A DNA stretch of 64,000 nt from an uncultured Pontibacter sp. (GCF_947499215.1 NZ_CANMNI010000002.1:1054001-1118000), one strand, 5' to 3'. Positions 17,190-26,940 are shown, counted from the stretch's first letter. The notes: generated by a model not told the origin, from the sequence alone. Program-made: numbers and translations.

Positions 17190-19409
17190 TTATTCGGTAA
17201 TCATGATCTTGAAAGTCTGAACACCGAGCTCTGTTACCACTCTACCGATGTAGATATTGTTCGGGCCTATGCTGCGCTTTAGATCAAAATTCAACTCTTG
17301 TCCCTCGTTAGCCGGGCCATTGTGAAGTTTGCGCACCACCTTGCCATTCATATCTAGGATGTCGATTGTGATAATGCCCTGTACCTTGGCAACAACCCGC
17401 AGTTGAGATTGGTCTACCATTGGGTTAGGGAAGACAGCTACGGAGGCGCCTTCTGCCTTTTGGTTTGGTCTGCCTGATGAGATCTCGCTGCAATCACCCA
17501 GCACATCACCGTGATCTAGGTGAGCCTGAACAGCCTGCGGTGCTATGCAGATTGGTTTACCATTATGGCACACCACCACTTTGTCCATCTTATTGCCGCA
17601 ACGCACGTCCTGTACGAATACAGTCACCTCATCGCTGCTTGTGCAGCCATATTGGTCAGTTATAGTAACAGTGTATACTGTGGTAGTGGAAGGGCATACC
17701 TCAATGCTCTGGGTTGTGGCACCTGTGCTCCAAAGATAAGAAACGGCGTTTGCACTGCTAGCCGTCAGTGTGGCGCAGGCAAAGCTGTTGTTATATCCTA
17801 TAATAACTGTCTTGTCAGCTCCAGCCGAAACAGCCGGTGCGGCATTTACTTCTACTTCCTGAGAAGTTGTGTTGGTGCAGCCGTTCCCATTGGTAAAGCT
17901 ATACGTGATGGTATGCTTGCCAAGTCCTGCTGCCGAAGGGTAAAATACGCCGTCTACCACGCCATTACCAGTAAAGGTGCCACCTGCAGGGCTGCCTACG
18001 GTAAGCGTAGCCGGTGCAGAATTAAGGCAGTAAACATTGTTAGTTAGATTGAAGTTAACCTGTGGCAATGCCTCCTCTGCAACCGTAACCTGAGCACTGC
18101 TAACACAGCCCTTAGCATCTTTCACAACGGCTTCGTAAGCGCCACCAGCCAAACCGCTGAATGTAGTTTCGGGTTGGAATGTTTGTCCGCCATCCAAAGA
18201 GTAGGTATAAGGAGCGATGCCGTTGCTACCCGATAAAGTTACTCGGCCATTGCTGCTGCCAGCGCAAGGCGTTTGATCTAGGGTATAGCTAGCCTTTACG
18301 TTGCACGCCTCGGCCAGTACGTTAACATACACGGTCATCTGGGATGAAAGCGGTACTACATCGGAGTCAGTAGCGGTGAACTGCACCGCGAAACGACCTA
18401 CATGCTCCGCTTTAGTTGCCCAAGTAAATGTACCCTTAGCATTGGAGCCAGTGGCTGTCTGGGTGAAAGTGGCTCCCTTTTCAAACATAGAGCTGGTAGC
18501 TTGTAGCTTTATATTCTGCTCCTGTGCGTCTGTTGCCGCAACGTCAAAAGAAACAGTCTCGCCTTTCGTTACATATTGCTCTACAACTTTAGTAAGAACA
18601 GGGGCTGTATTGGTTCCGTCAGTTATGTTGAGGATGAAGTCGCGAAGAACAAAAGCTCCTGTAAATTCGCCGTTTACTTTTTCACGGATCTTCACATTTA
18701 CAAGCCACAGGCCCTTTAGCGGGCGCTCCCAGTTAACAGCGCCATCGTTGCTGATACTGAATCCTGTTTCTTTCATGAGTTTGTAAGGGTCGCCGCTTAT
18801 TCCGAAAGGAAGTTCTAGCGAATACTCCTGTTCATGTCCTTCCGGATCCTCAATATTCATACTGTAGCTGATGTTATTGTCAACAGTAAAGTTGAAGATA
18901 GGCAGGTCATAAAACTGGGGAGAGGAGCTTAATTGCTCAGGATTGTAGTCCACTGCCGCAAAAAGACCATTTTGCTCATCTCCAAAGTTGGATCCCTTGG
19001 CACGGCAGCAGCTTTTCCAAGACACTTGGTACAGGCCGGGTTTAGACCACGTAATACGCTGCCGCTGTACGTGCTCAATCGTCATACCATCAGGGAGCAG
19101 CGTTCTTGATACGGTCTGGCTGGGTGTATTAAGCTTTGGCGAGCCTTCGTATGATAGGATGATGCTGCCAACCGCGTCTTTGTCCCAATAGCCTTTGATC
19201 AGCATTTCATACTGACCTCCGCCAAGATACTTATAAGTTACTTGCCCACCTTTAAAGTGTGAAGCCATGGCCGAAAGGCTGGTCAAAAAGAGCATCAATA
19301 AAATTAAGTTACATCTCAGTTTCCACCTTGAGGGGCTCATTAATTGCACTGAATCTGAGGGCTTTTTTTCGCTTTGAAAAAAAGAATTAACGGGTAGAGT
19401 TTGTTTCAT
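17190..19409 (-). CDS. T9SS-exported protein with cadherin-like, SprB and PKD-type repeats
   Basis: 739 residues from the ATG at 19409 (ATG at 19340 is an alternative; a longer frame to 19523 has no support). The signal core is CNLILLMLFLTSLSAMA. After cleavage comes SHFKGGQVTYKYLGGGQYEM, a domain found at the N-terminus of many Bacteroidota gliding or surface proteins. Then follow a cadherin-like region (TDSDVVPLSSQM), a SprB-type repeat (GIAPYTYSLDGGQTF, then VKDAKGC), Ig-like domains with conserved Cys pairs, and the HLDHGDVLGDC motif. The type A sorting domain starts at VFPNPMVDQ. It is probably an outer-surface adhesin. Divergent from the T9SS gene at 20070. Confidence 0.9.
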   Translation of the reverse strand: MKQTLPVNSFFQSEKKPSDSVQLMSPSRWKLRCNLILLMLFLTSLSAMASHFKGGQVTYKYLGGGQYEMLIKGYWDKDAVGSIILSYEGSPKLNTPSQTVSRTLLPDGMTIEHVQRQRITWSKPGLYQVSWKSCCRAKGSNFGDEQNGLFAAVDYNPEQLSSSPQFYDLPIFNFTVDNNISYSMNIEDPEGHEQEYSLELPFGISGDPYKLMKETGFSISNDGAVNWERPLKGLWLVNVKIREKVNGEFTGAFVLRDFILNITDGTNTAPVLTKVVEQYVTKGETVSFDVAATDAQEQNIKLQATSSMFEKGATFTQTATGSNAKGTFTWATKAEHVGRFAVQFTATDSDVVPLSSQMTVYVNVLAEACNVKASYTLDQTPCAGSSNGRVTLSGSNGIAPYTYSLDGGQTFQPETTFSGLAGGAYEAVVKDAKGCVSSAQVTVAEEALPQVNFNLTNNVYCLNSAPATLTVGSPAGGTFTGNGVVDGVFYPSAAGLGKHTITYSFTNGNGCTNTTSQEVEVNAAPAVSAGADKTVIIGYNNSFACATLTASSANAVSYLWSTGATTQSIEVCPSTTTVYTVTITDQYGCTSSDEVTVFVQDVRCGNKMDKVVVCHNGKPICIAPQAVQAHLDHGDVLGDCSEISSGRPNQKAEGASVAVFPNPMVDQSQLRVVAKVQGIITIDILDMNGKVVRKLHNGPANEGQELNFDLKRSIGPNNIYIGRVVTELGVQTFKIMITE

Positions 19410-20069
19410 GTGCTTATAACATTTAAATGAAAAAATGTGATTTTTGTGTTTTGCTGATGTGCGGCTTTCCATAGAATGGAAAATCCGACCAGAAAATATA
19501 TTGAGGGTATAATATATATACAAATATATGTCCCTTTATTTTATAAAAATGTTGATTAATTTATGATACTTGTGAGATAATTATAACATAGTGCAGAAGC
19601 ACGTGAATTTGTATATAGTAGAAGTTTATATTTATAATGAGAAAGTGCTAAATGAGGTTTTTGTAGGTGATTATGAGATTGTTAGGTATAAAGAGACAGG
19701 AAATGTATCGTTGTCGTTATGCAAAATTGCTATGAGGTATGAGGAGGAGATTCATGAACTTGCCTATTCTAATTGTACAAGTTTGATAGGGTACTAAACC
19801 AAAAAAATTTTATATATAAATTTTTGACTAAGATATTTGTCTTTTGTTTTAACTTTGCACTATATTTATCGAGCAATATTAAAAAATACTAATATACAGG
19901 TGAGGGTTATAAGCTTTAAAATGAGATTTATTGTGTGAATGATTGCACAAAATATTCTCAAGAAATAGGCTTGTTTAAAATCAGCCTGTGTACTAAGTTT
20001 TAGAGCAGCATACAATCATATTCATATTACATACATTAAATTATTATTGGGTTATTAAATCGCTACACT
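19410..20069. other. AT-rich divergent intergenic region
   Basis: About 660 bp between divergent T9SS genes, very AT-rich with TATATA runs near 19,505-19,530 and 19,810. A 68-codon frame starting at GTG 19591 (MQKHVNLYIVEVYIYN) is open to 19797, but its composition follows the background and I recognise nothing in it. One AGGTATA motif lies at 19684. Promoters for both flanking genes are expected here but no clear TAnnTTTG is seen. Confidence 0.4.
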
Positions 20070-22727
20070 ATGGCACAAACTTCTACCCTTTTAAAATTCC
20101 TTTATAGGAAACACACCATGAAGCTGCTTTTGCTGTTTCTGCTATTCTGCTTTGCAAATGTTATTGAAACTCATGGACAAACAAATGGAATTGCCAATTT
20201 GCCGGCAAAATGGGAAGGTCCATGGCAAACAGGGTTGCCAACAGGATGGTCACAAGCTGGCTTAGGATTAGATAAAGAACCTAGTATAGGAACTAGTACA
20301 ACAGGAGGAACTGCTACTTTTGATGGTGTAGGAGACCGCATAGAAATACAATTTGATGACGTTGCCGGCCAAGTAGGATTCTATTTGAAGGCAGATGGTG
20401 GAAGAAACTACAAGGGATTAACTTTTGATGTTCAAGAATCTTCTGATAGAACAAACTTTACAACAGTTGGTCAAGTTACTAATCCCAAAGCCACGGAAGT
20501 GAAAAAATATATTTTTAATATTTCGCCTTCTACAAGAGCAGTAAGGTTAGTATTAGCAAGTGTATCAGGAACATCTGTGTCAGTAGATGAGGTTATTGTA
20601 GCCAAGTTAGTACCTAAAATTAATGTAAAGCAGGGTAGTTCCGATATATTAAGTAGTACTGGAACGTACGCATTTGGAAGATATTCTCTTGGTAGTCAAA
20701 GTGATCCAGTATCATTTACTATCGAAAACTTAGGAAATGCAGACTTGATTCTTACTGACCCTTCTGTAATTACTATATCTGGTTATAATCCATCAGATTT
20801 TATATTAGACTTATCAAATACAGCAACTACTATTGCTCCAGGTGCTAGTACCTCATTTAACGTTATGTTCAAACCCGTTGATGTTGGTTCTAGGTCAGCA
20901 ACTATAAGTATTGCCAACAATGATGAGGAGATAAACCCGTATACTTTTACGGTAACTGGAGAGAGTGTATACTGTCCTGTTATTGATAGATTAGATGTGT
21001 ATGAGGGTGAGGTTGGTGATTATGTCTATGTTATTGGTTCTTATTTGGATAGAACAACAAGAGTTACAGTTGGAGGTGTAGATGCCTCTTTCTACATAGT
21101 GAACGCTGACACAATAGATGTGACAGTGCCGATGGGAGCTATTACAGGACCTATAGAAGTATTTACTTCTGAGTGTTCAGCTCAGAGTGCTACATTCACT
21201 GTGCTGAATCCAACTATAACAATTTCGAAAACAGGAATTAGTATGAGTGCGGAAGTTGGTCAAAGTATTGTTGATCAATATCAGGTGAGTGCATCATATA
21301 TTTATGAGGGTGATAGTGTAGTATTAAATGTAGACGGTTTAGGAGGTCCTTTCACTATATCTAGAGACGGGGTCACGTATGGGCAGAGTATTATTTTCTC
21401 TTCATCAGAAATTATTGACGGATCTTTAGGTCTTACTACAATTTATGTAAAATATACTCCTATAGAAGAAGGTTCTCATACAGCAAATATTTCTCATAAC
21501 TCTAGTGGAGCGGAAACACAAAACCTCACATTAAATGGAACAGCGACAGCACCACCAGTTTGTAGCATAACCCTAGATAGATTAGATATCTATGAAGGAA
21601 GAGTCGGAGACTATGTTTATGTTATAGGCTCAAACTTAAATCAGGTTACAAGAGTTACAGTTGGAGGTGTAGATGCCTCTTTCTACATAGTAAATGCTGA
21701 CACAATAGATGTGACGGTGCCAGTGGGAGCCATTACAGGACCAGTTGAAATCTATTCAGCAGAATGCTCTGTGCAAAGCGATACCTTTACAGTAATCAAG
21801 CCGACCATCTTCCTTTCAGAAAATGAGATGAGCATAATTGCAGAAGTTGGTTCAACCGATACAAAATTTTACACCATACGTGCTGAGTACCTCAATGATG
21901 GTGCAAACATTACAGTAGACGTGAGCGGTACTTCACAAGACTATCTGATATCCAAAACGGGAGAGGAAGGGACTTTTGTGAGATCTCTCACGTACGAACC
22001 GAACGTGCAAATGGAAATTCAGGATAATTGGCTGAATGAAACATATTTATATGTACGATACACGCCAAGCGCAACCGGAACATCTTCAGTACAGATACTG
22101 CATGCTTCAGAAGGCGCTAACACAGAAATCTTAACTGTAAACGGGTCAACTCCAACTACTCCTCTCCCAGTAGAACTCATCGCCTTCAATGCGCGCAAGC
22201 AGAACGGTGGAGTATTGCTGACGTGGGCGACGGCTTCTGAGCAGGACAACGACTACTTCGAAGTGCAGATGACCGACAACTTTAAAGGTGAATTCAAGAC
22301 AGTAGGTAAAGTACACAGCAAAGTAGGAACTACCTCGCTTCGTCAGGACTACAAGTTCGACCACAAGGGTGCTTTCCTCGGTACGCGTTACTACAGACTG
22401 AAGCAAGTGGACTTCGACGGTACTACTGACTACAGCAAAGTGGTAGAGGTGAAAGCAGGTCAGTTGGATCTGGCAGTTGAGCCAAGAGTTTACCCTAACC
22501 CGATCGCGCCTAACTCTAAGCTGGAGTACACAGCGCCTGAGGCTGGCAAGCTAAATGTTTCGGTAGTAAACATGAGCGGAACCAGAATCCAGAGCAAGTC
22601 TTACGACATCGAGGCTGGCGAGAACACCATCGAACTGAACCTGAGCGACAACCTGCCAACAGGCATCTACATCCTGATGACAGAGTTCAATGGCAAGACG
22701 CAGCAGGTGAAACTCCTGAAGCAGTAA
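20070..22727 (+). CDS. T9SS-exported protein with Hydin-like and tandem IPT/TIG-like repeats
   Basis: 885 residues from ATG 20070, or 869 from ATG 20118, where a more typical signal peptide begins (MKLLLLFLLFCFANVIETHG). Domain order: a beta-sandwich cargo domain, a choice-of-anchor D/Hydin-type domain (YSLGSQSDPVSFTIENLGNA), and two copies of an IPT/TIG-like unit. Each copy contains VTVGGVDASFYIVNADTIDV and is followed by a Hydin-like segment. Then LPVELIAFNA begins the GC-richer tail with a fibronectin-like region, and the type A T9SS sorting domain (VYPNPIAPNSK) ends at KLLKQ. The two repeat units share a 44-bp identical stretch. Surface location is likely, ligand unknown. Confidence 0.9.
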   Translation: MAQTSTLLKFLYRKHTMKLLLLFLLFCFANVIETHGQTNGIANLPAKWEGPWQTGLPTGWSQAGLGLDKEPSIGTSTTGGTATFDGVGDRIEIQFDDVAGQVGFYLKADGGRNYKGLTFDVQESSDRTNFTTVGQVTNPKATEVKKYIFNISPSTRAVRLVLASVSGTSVSVDEVIVAKLVPKINVKQGSSDILSSTGTYAFGRYSLGSQSDPVSFTIENLGNADLILTDPSVITISGYNPSDFILDLSNTATTIAPGASTSFNVMFKPVDVGSRSATISIANNDEEINPYTFTVTGESVYCPVIDRLDVYEGEVGDYVYVIGSYLDRTTRVTVGGVDASFYIVNADTIDVTVPMGAITGPIEVFTSECSAQSATFTVLNPTITISKTGISMSAEVGQSIVDQYQVSASYIYEGDSVVLNVDGLGGPFTISRDGVTYGQSIIFSSSEIIDGSLGLTTIYVKYTPIEEGSHTANISHNSSGAETQNLTLNGTATAPPVCSITLDRLDIYEGRVGDYVYVIGSNLNQVTRVTVGGVDASFYIVNADTIDVTVPVGAITGPVEIYSAECSVQSDTFTVIKPTIFLSENEMSIIAEVGSTDTKFYTIRAEYLNDGANITVDVSGTSQDYLISKTGEEGTFVRSLTYEPNVQMEIQDNWLNETYLYVRYTPSATGTSSVQILHASEGANTEILTVNGSTPTTPLPVELIAFNARKQNGGVLLTWATASEQDNDYFEVQMTDNFKGEFKTVGKVHSKVGTTSLRQDYKFDHKGAFLGTRYYRLKQVDFDGTTDYSKVVEVKAGQLDLAVEPRVYPNPIAPNSKLEYTAPEAGKLNVSVVNMSGTRIQSKSYDIEAGENTIELNLSDNLPTGIYILMTEFNGKTQQVKLLKQ
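21057..21100 (+). repeat. Intragenic direct repeat, copy 1
   Basis: 44 bp identical to 21648-21691, offset by exactly 591 bp (197 codons), inside the IPT/TIG-like unit. It is followed by further near-identity. Confidence 0.85.
21648..21691 (+). repeat. Intragenic direct repeat, copy 2
   Basis: Second copy of the 44-bp identical stretch. Flanking codons differ much more than this core. Confidence 0.85.
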
Positions 22728-22745
22728 GTCTAAGCACAACTCTTA

Positions 22746-22782
22746 AGAAAGCCCGCCAGCAATGGCGGGCTTTCTCGTTTTA
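22746..22782 (+). terminator. Rho-independent terminator after T9SS gene
   Basis: AGAAAGCCCGCC pairs with GGCGGGCTTTCT (12 bp) and is followed by CGTTTT. It lies 18 bp past the stop codon. Confidence 0.85.
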
Positions 22783-22894
22783 ATGCTTTGCCATCGGAGA
22801 GAATGCGAGAACAAATTTAAAAGCCAGAAATCCAAGGGCAGAGGCGGCTCCGTAGATAAACTTTTGAAACATTGGTTTATTCCGGCGCAAGCTT

Positions 22895-22902
22895 TAATTT
22901 TG
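22895..22902 (+). promoter_or_regulatory. -7 promoter element of glyA
   Basis: TAATTTTG, a perfect TAnnTTTG, 24 nt before the ATG at 22927. A TTGG at 22873 lies about 20 bp upstream and may serve as -33. Confidence 0.6.
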
Positions 22903-22926
22903 AAGGATTATAAAACCAAAGCAGCC

Positions 22927-24201
22927 ATGCAGAAAGACACAGCTATATTTGACCTGATTGCAAAAGAGAAAGCACGCCAGACCCACGGCATCGAACTGAT
23001 CGCGTCCGAGAACTTTGTTTCGGATCAGGTGATGGAGGCCATGGGTAGCGTAATGACCAACAAGTACGCCGAAGGCCTACCGGGCAAGCGCTACTATGGT
23101 GGCTGCGAAATTGTGGATCAGTCAGAGCAACTGGCTATCGACCGGGCAAAAGAGCTTTTCGGAGCTAGCTGGGCCAACGTGCAGCCGCACTCCGGTGCGC
23201 AGGCAAACGCCGCCGTTATGCTGGCCGTGTTGCAGCCGGGCGATAAAATACTGGGTTTCGACCTGTCGCATGGCGGTCACCTGACGCATGGTTCTCCTGT
23301 GAACTTCTCAGGCAAGCTGTACCAGCCGTCATTCTACGGCGTGGAGCAAGAGACTGGCCTGATCGATTTTGATAAAGTAGTAGAGACAGCGCGCCGCGAA
23401 AAGCCGAAGCTGATCATCTGTGGTGCCTCGGCATACAGCCGTGACTGGGACTACAAAAAACTGCGTGCCGCCGCCGATGAGGTAGGTGCGCTCCTGCTGG
23501 CTGACATCTCCCACCCTTCAGGTCTTATCGCCAAAGGGCTTCTGAACGATCCATTTGAGCATTGCCATATCATCACCACTACCACGCATAAAACACTACG
23601 TGGACCAAGGGGCGGTATGATCATGATGGGCAAAGACTTCGAGAACCCGTTTGGACTTAAAACCCCGAAAGGCGAGGTCCGCATGATGTCTTCTTTGCTG
23701 GACGGTGCGGTATTCCCGGGAACGCAGGGTGGCCCATTGGAGCACGTGATCGCGGCTAAGGCGGTTGCTTACTACGAGGCGCTGTCTGACGACTATATGG
23801 GTTACATCAAGCAAGTGCAGCAAAACGCACAGGCGATGGCAAGTGCGTTTGTGGAGCGTGGCTACAATATCATCTCCGGTGGCACCGACAACCACATGAT
23901 GCTGATTGACCTGCGTTCGAAAGGCATAACCGGCAAGCTGGCAGAAAACACACTGGTGAAAGCCGACATCACCATCAATAAAAACATGGTTCCATTCGAT
24001 GACAAGTCGCCGTTCGTGACCTCCGGTATGCGTGTAGGCACGGCAGCCATCACAACACGTGGTCTGAAAGAAATGGATATGGACCGCATTGTGGAATTTA
24101 TGGATGTGGTGCTAACCAACCACGACAACGAAAGCAAAATAGATACCGTGCGCAAAGAGGTAAACAGCTGGATGCAGCAGTACCCGCTTTTCGCCTACTA
24201 A
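22927..24201 (+). CDS. glyA: Serine hydroxymethyltransferase
   Basis: 424 residues from the ATG at 22927, the normal length for the family. The frame can be extended upstream to 22762, but that extension covers a terminator and the promoter, so it is rejected. Motifs: [13 protein letters not shown] near the N-terminus, [10 protein letters not shown], and the PLP-binding [14 protein letters not shown] with its catalytic Lys. The enzyme interconverts serine and glycine and loads one-carbon units onto tetrahydrofolate in the cytosol. It is followed 32 bp later by tatC, which may be partly cotranscribed. Confidence 0.97.
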   Translation: MQKDTAIFDLIAKEKARQTHGIELIASENFVSDQVMEAMGSVMTNKYAEGLPGKRYYGGCEIVDQSEQLAIDRAKELFGASWANVQPHSGAQANAAVMLAVLQPGDKILGFDLSHGGHLTHGSPVNFSGKLYQPSFYGVEQETGLIDFDKVVETARREKPKLIICGASAYSRDWDYKKLRAAADEVGALLLADISHPSGLIAKGLLNDPFEHCHIITTTTHKTLRGPRGGMIMMGKDFENPFGLKTPKGEVRMMSSLLDGAVFPGTQGGPLEHVIAAKAVAYYEALSDDYMGYIKQVQQNAQAMASAFVERGYNIISGGTDNHMMLIDLRSKGITGKLAENTLVKADITINKNMVPFDDKSPFVTSGMRVGTAAITTRGLKEMDMDRIVEFMDVVLTNHDNESKIDTVRKEVNSWMQQYPLFAY

Positions 24202-24225
24202 TCACCCTTTACTTTTAAAGCGCCA

Positions 24226-24233
24226 TAATTTTG
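24226..24233 (+). promoter_or_regulatory. -7-like element abutting tatC start
   Basis: TAATTTTG fits TAnnTTTG and ends directly before ATG 24234. If active, the RNA would begin inside the annotated frame and favour the ATG at 24276. The -33 is weak. Confidence 0.4.
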
Positions 24234-25076
24234 ATGGACCAACCACAACTCGAGGGAGCGGAACAGCAGCAAGAGATGTCCTTTGTGGACCATTTGGAGG
24301 AGTTGCGGTGGCATATTATCCGGTCAGTGGCTTCGATCCTCGTCTTCGCTACGGCTGCGTTCTTGGCTAAAGGCTTCGTATTCCACGACATTATTCTGGC
24401 CCCCTCGCGCACAGACTTCCTAAGTTATAGGATGATGTGCGAGATCGGGCAGTATTTTGGCTCAAGCGTCCTGTGTATTGAGGACCTAGGGTTTACGATC
24501 CAGAGCCGGCAAATGAGCGGGCAGTTTTCGATGCACATCATGGTGTCACTAATAATCGGCTTAGCCTTGGCTTTCCCCTATGCTTTTTGGGAGATATGGC
24601 GTTTTGTGAGGCCCGGCTTATATCCACAGGAGCAGCAGAACTCACGCGGTGCGGTGTTCTGGGTATCGATTCTGTTTGCGATGGGCTTGCTCTTCGGCTA
24701 CTATGTGGTGGCTCCGATCTCGATCAACTTCTTGGCTGGCTATCAGGTGGACCCGTCCATCCTCAACGAGTTTGACCTGTCATCCTACATCTCGACACTC
24801 ACCACGCTGTGTCTGGCCTGTGCTTTTATGTTTGAGATGCCGGTTATCGTATACTTCTTTACGAAAGCAGGCCTGCTCTCACCGGAGATTATGAAGCTAT
24901 ACCGTCGACACGCCATTATCGTTATTCTGATTGTGTCCGCTGTTATCACGCCGCCGGATGTGATCAGCCAGTTGCTTATATCTTTCCCGCTGATAGTCCT
25001 GTATGAAGTAAGTATCAGCGTGTCAAGAAGAATCATCAAACGTGATCTGAAAAGGTTAAACGAAAATAACGACTAA
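24234..25076 (+). CDS. tatC: Sec-independent (Tat) translocase subunit TatC
   Basis: 280 residues from ATG 24234; an in-frame ATG at 24276 gives MSFVDHLEELRW, the usual TatC start. The conserved N-terminal motif SFVDHLEELRWHI, a long first periplasmic loop and six predicted membrane helices are present. A conserved phrase FPYAFWEIWRFVRPGLY and the late VITPPDVISQ also match. TatC recognises twin-arginine signal peptides in the inner membrane. A -7 element directly abuts the first ATG, so the second ATG may be the true start. rpiB follows 4 bp later. A probable Tat substrate (amidohydrolase, 58331-59767) is in this window. tatA is not seen here. Confidence 0.96.
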   Translation: MDQPQLEGAEQQQEMSFVDHLEELRWHIIRSVASILVFATAAFLAKGFVFHDIILAPSRTDFLSYRMMCEIGQYFGSSVLCIEDLGFTIQSRQMSGQFSMHIMVSLIIGLALAFPYAFWEIWRFVRPGLYPQEQQNSRGAVFWVSILFAMGLLFGYYVVAPISINFLAGYQVDPSILNEFDLSSYISTLTTLCLACAFMFEMPVIVYFFTKAGLLSPEIMKLYRRHAIIVILIVSAVITPPDVISQLLISFPLIVLYEVSISVSRRIIKRDLKRLNENND

Positions 25077-25080
25077 AACT

Positions 25081-25518
25081 ATGGGATATAAAATTGCCAT
25101 TGGCGGCGACCATGCCGGCTTCACGTACAAAAACCTGTTAAAGGAGCAGCTCACCGCAGCTGGCCACGAGGTGACTGACTTCGGCCCCGGCTCTGATGCC
25201 TCCGTAGACTATCCGGACCACGTGCATCCGCTGGCTAAGGCGGTCGTTAACAAAGAGGCTGATTTTGGTATTTTGATCTGTGGTAGCGGCAATGGCGTGG
25301 CCATGACGGCCAACAAATACCAAGAGGTGCGTGCGGCCCTGTGCTGGCAAACAGAACTGGCTAAGCTTGCCCGTGAGCACAACAATGCTAATATACTCTG
25401 CATACCTGCCCGCTTTGTATCGCAGGAGGTAGCCGCCGACATGACACGCGTGTTTTTGGAAACTAAGTTTGAAGGAGGCCGCCACCAGAACCGCGTAGAC
25501 AAGATTCCGGTTTGCTAA
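25081..25518 (+). CDS. rpiB: Ribose 5-phosphate isomerase B
   Basis: A 145-residue protein with the RpiB/LacAB pattern: IAIGGDHAGFTYK at the start, DYPDHVHPLAKAV, then the active-site loop LICGSGNGVAMTANK with the catalytic Cys. It interconverts ribose 5-phosphate and ribulose 5-phosphate in the pentose phosphate pathway. Length is normal. It follows tatC by 4 bp, so the two are probably cotranscribed. It is convergent with the membrane protein gene ending at 25534. Only 15 bp separate them and I see no strong terminator. Confidence 0.95.
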   Translation: MGYKIAIGGDHAGFTYKNLLKEQLTAAGHEVTDFGPGSDASVDYPDHVHPLAKAVVNKEADFGILICGSGNGVAMTANKYQEVRAALCWQTELAKLAREHNNANILCIPARFVSQEVAADMTRVFLETKFEGGRHQNRVDKIPVC

Positions 25519-25533
25519 GGCAAGCCTGAGACT

Positions 25534-26940
25534 CTAACGAATTTTTTGATAGACTGCCGCTGTTTGCGTGGGCTCATAACCTTCGAAAACAGACGGCAGT
25601 TTGTGTTTTAACTGGGGCATGAGTCCGACTTGGTCCACAATGTAAGCCGGGCTTTCCTGTCGGAAATTCTGGTAGAGCTCATACACCGCCTGATATTCGT
25701 CTAAGCGGCCGAAGTGTCGCTGCGCCAGCTGCCAGTTCAGGTATGGGGTAGCCTGTTTATTGTGTGCGTAGTAGCTCTTATCCTCGCCGAGCACGAGCAC
25801 GGTGGTGTTAGAAAGTCCCGGCACGGGCTGCGTAGGAAGAAGCAGAAGCCGGGAGTCATCCACTGGCACATACTGTGCTATACCTATAGGCTCCCGATAA
25901 CGCAGCAGCAGCACCCCACCTAACAGGACAAAGAACATCAGATTGAGAATCCACTTCTTCGTGCGGCTGGTAAACAGGAACTCGCCAAAATAGGCGATGG
26001 GCGGAAGCATGATCAGGAAAGTGCCCACCGACAGCTGGTTACGTGTGATCACAATAATAATACTCACGAGGAGCCATACCGTCATCAGCTGCTGAAACTT
26101 GCCTTGAAAAACCAGTCGCTGCGGCAGGGAGGTGGTGCTGATGAGCGACAGCAGCAGCAAAATAGCCGGGAGCGCCAGCGCCGTGGCCAAATGCGCGGGC
26201 GGCAGCAGAAATTCGGCACCAAATTGCCAAGGCTGCAGCAGGTGCATCTCTAAGAAATAAGAAGTCGTGTTGGTGTACAGGTAATAGGTTATCAGGACCG
26301 CATATGGAAAGGCAAAACCGCAGAGCATGAGCAGGAAGCTGCGGAACGTATTAGAGGCGAACAGCACAACCCCAAAAGCTGCCACCAACAGGAAAATAGC
26401 CAGCGGCAGATAGCTCATTGCCGCCAAGCCCACCATGAAGCCTCCCACAAAAAGCCGGTTGTTCTCAAAACCCTCTCTGGAGATGGTAATGATATAAGGT
26501 AGCGACATGATCAGGAACGTGTTGCCGATCAGCAGCGGTGTGAGCATGTCGAACTCAGCCGTGATGCTCCCCAGCAATAGGTATAGCAAGGCAGGTATGT
26601 AGCCTTTGCCGGCGTATACCTGATTTCGGTTGAGCGTGGTATTGAGCAGCACTGCCTGCAGTAGCAGCAAGAAGGTCGCCGTCAGTCTGTAGGTCAGGTA
26701 AGAGCGCCCGGCCACCACATCAATGGTCCAGTACACAAAGGCGGAAAGCGGGGCGGTCGTGTCGTAAATGTCGCGGTACATGGCAAACCCGTCAGCCATG
26801 CGCTCGCCCACCAGCATGTAGAGCAACTCAGGAGCCGTGGCCGGAATACCCAACAGAATGAGCGGGATTCGGATAGCCAGAAACAGCAATATCAGGGCAA
26901 CAAGACGGGAAGGCAGTATGCTTCGGAAGTAACTAATCAA
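25534..26940 (-). CDS. Polytopic membrane protein, GT-C-like topology
   Basis: A 468-residue integral membrane protein with about ten to twelve predicted helices and a C-terminal soluble tail of roughly 90 residues. An early loop reads GERMADGFAMYRDIYDTTAP, resembling the first external loop of GT-C glycosyltransferases (GT39 type), where acidic residues are catalytic. That placement is tentative. Bacteroidota carry related uncharacterised proteins near ribosome-maturation genes, but I cannot name the family with confidence. It is a single minus-strand gene convergent with rpiB. Its upstream region carries copy B of the dispersed repeat. Confidence 0.75.
   Translation of the reverse strand: MISYFRSILPSRLVALILLFLAIRIPLILLGIPATAPELLYMLVGERMADGFAMYRDIYDTTAPLSAFVYWTIDVVAGRSYLTYRLTATFLLLLQAVLLNTTLNRNQVYAGKGYIPALLYLLLGSITAEFDMLTPLLIGNTFLIMSLPYIITISREGFENNRLFVGGFMVGLAAMSYLPLAIFLLVAAFGVVLFASNTFRSFLLMLCGFAFPYAVLITYYLYTNTTSYFLEMHLLQPWQFGAEFLLPPAHLATALALPAILLLLSLISTTSLPQRLVFQGKFQQLMTVWLLVSIIIVITRNQLSVGTFLIMLPPIAYFGEFLFTSRTKKWILNLMFFVLLGGVLLLRYREPIGIAQYVPVDDSRLLLLPTQPVPGLSNTTVLVLGEDKSYYAHNKQATPYLNWQLAQRHFGRLDEYQAVYELYQNFRQESPAYIVDQVGLMPQLKHKLPSVFEGYEPTQTAAVYQKIR

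Noticed and set aside
19591-19797. 68-codon AT-rich frame between T9SS genes
   Set aside because: GTG start, background composition, no ribosome site and no recognisable family; kept only as a note in the intergenic entry.
22762-22926. N-terminal extension of glyA
   Set aside because: It spans the upstream terminator and the glyA promoter, and the extra residues are not SHMT-like.
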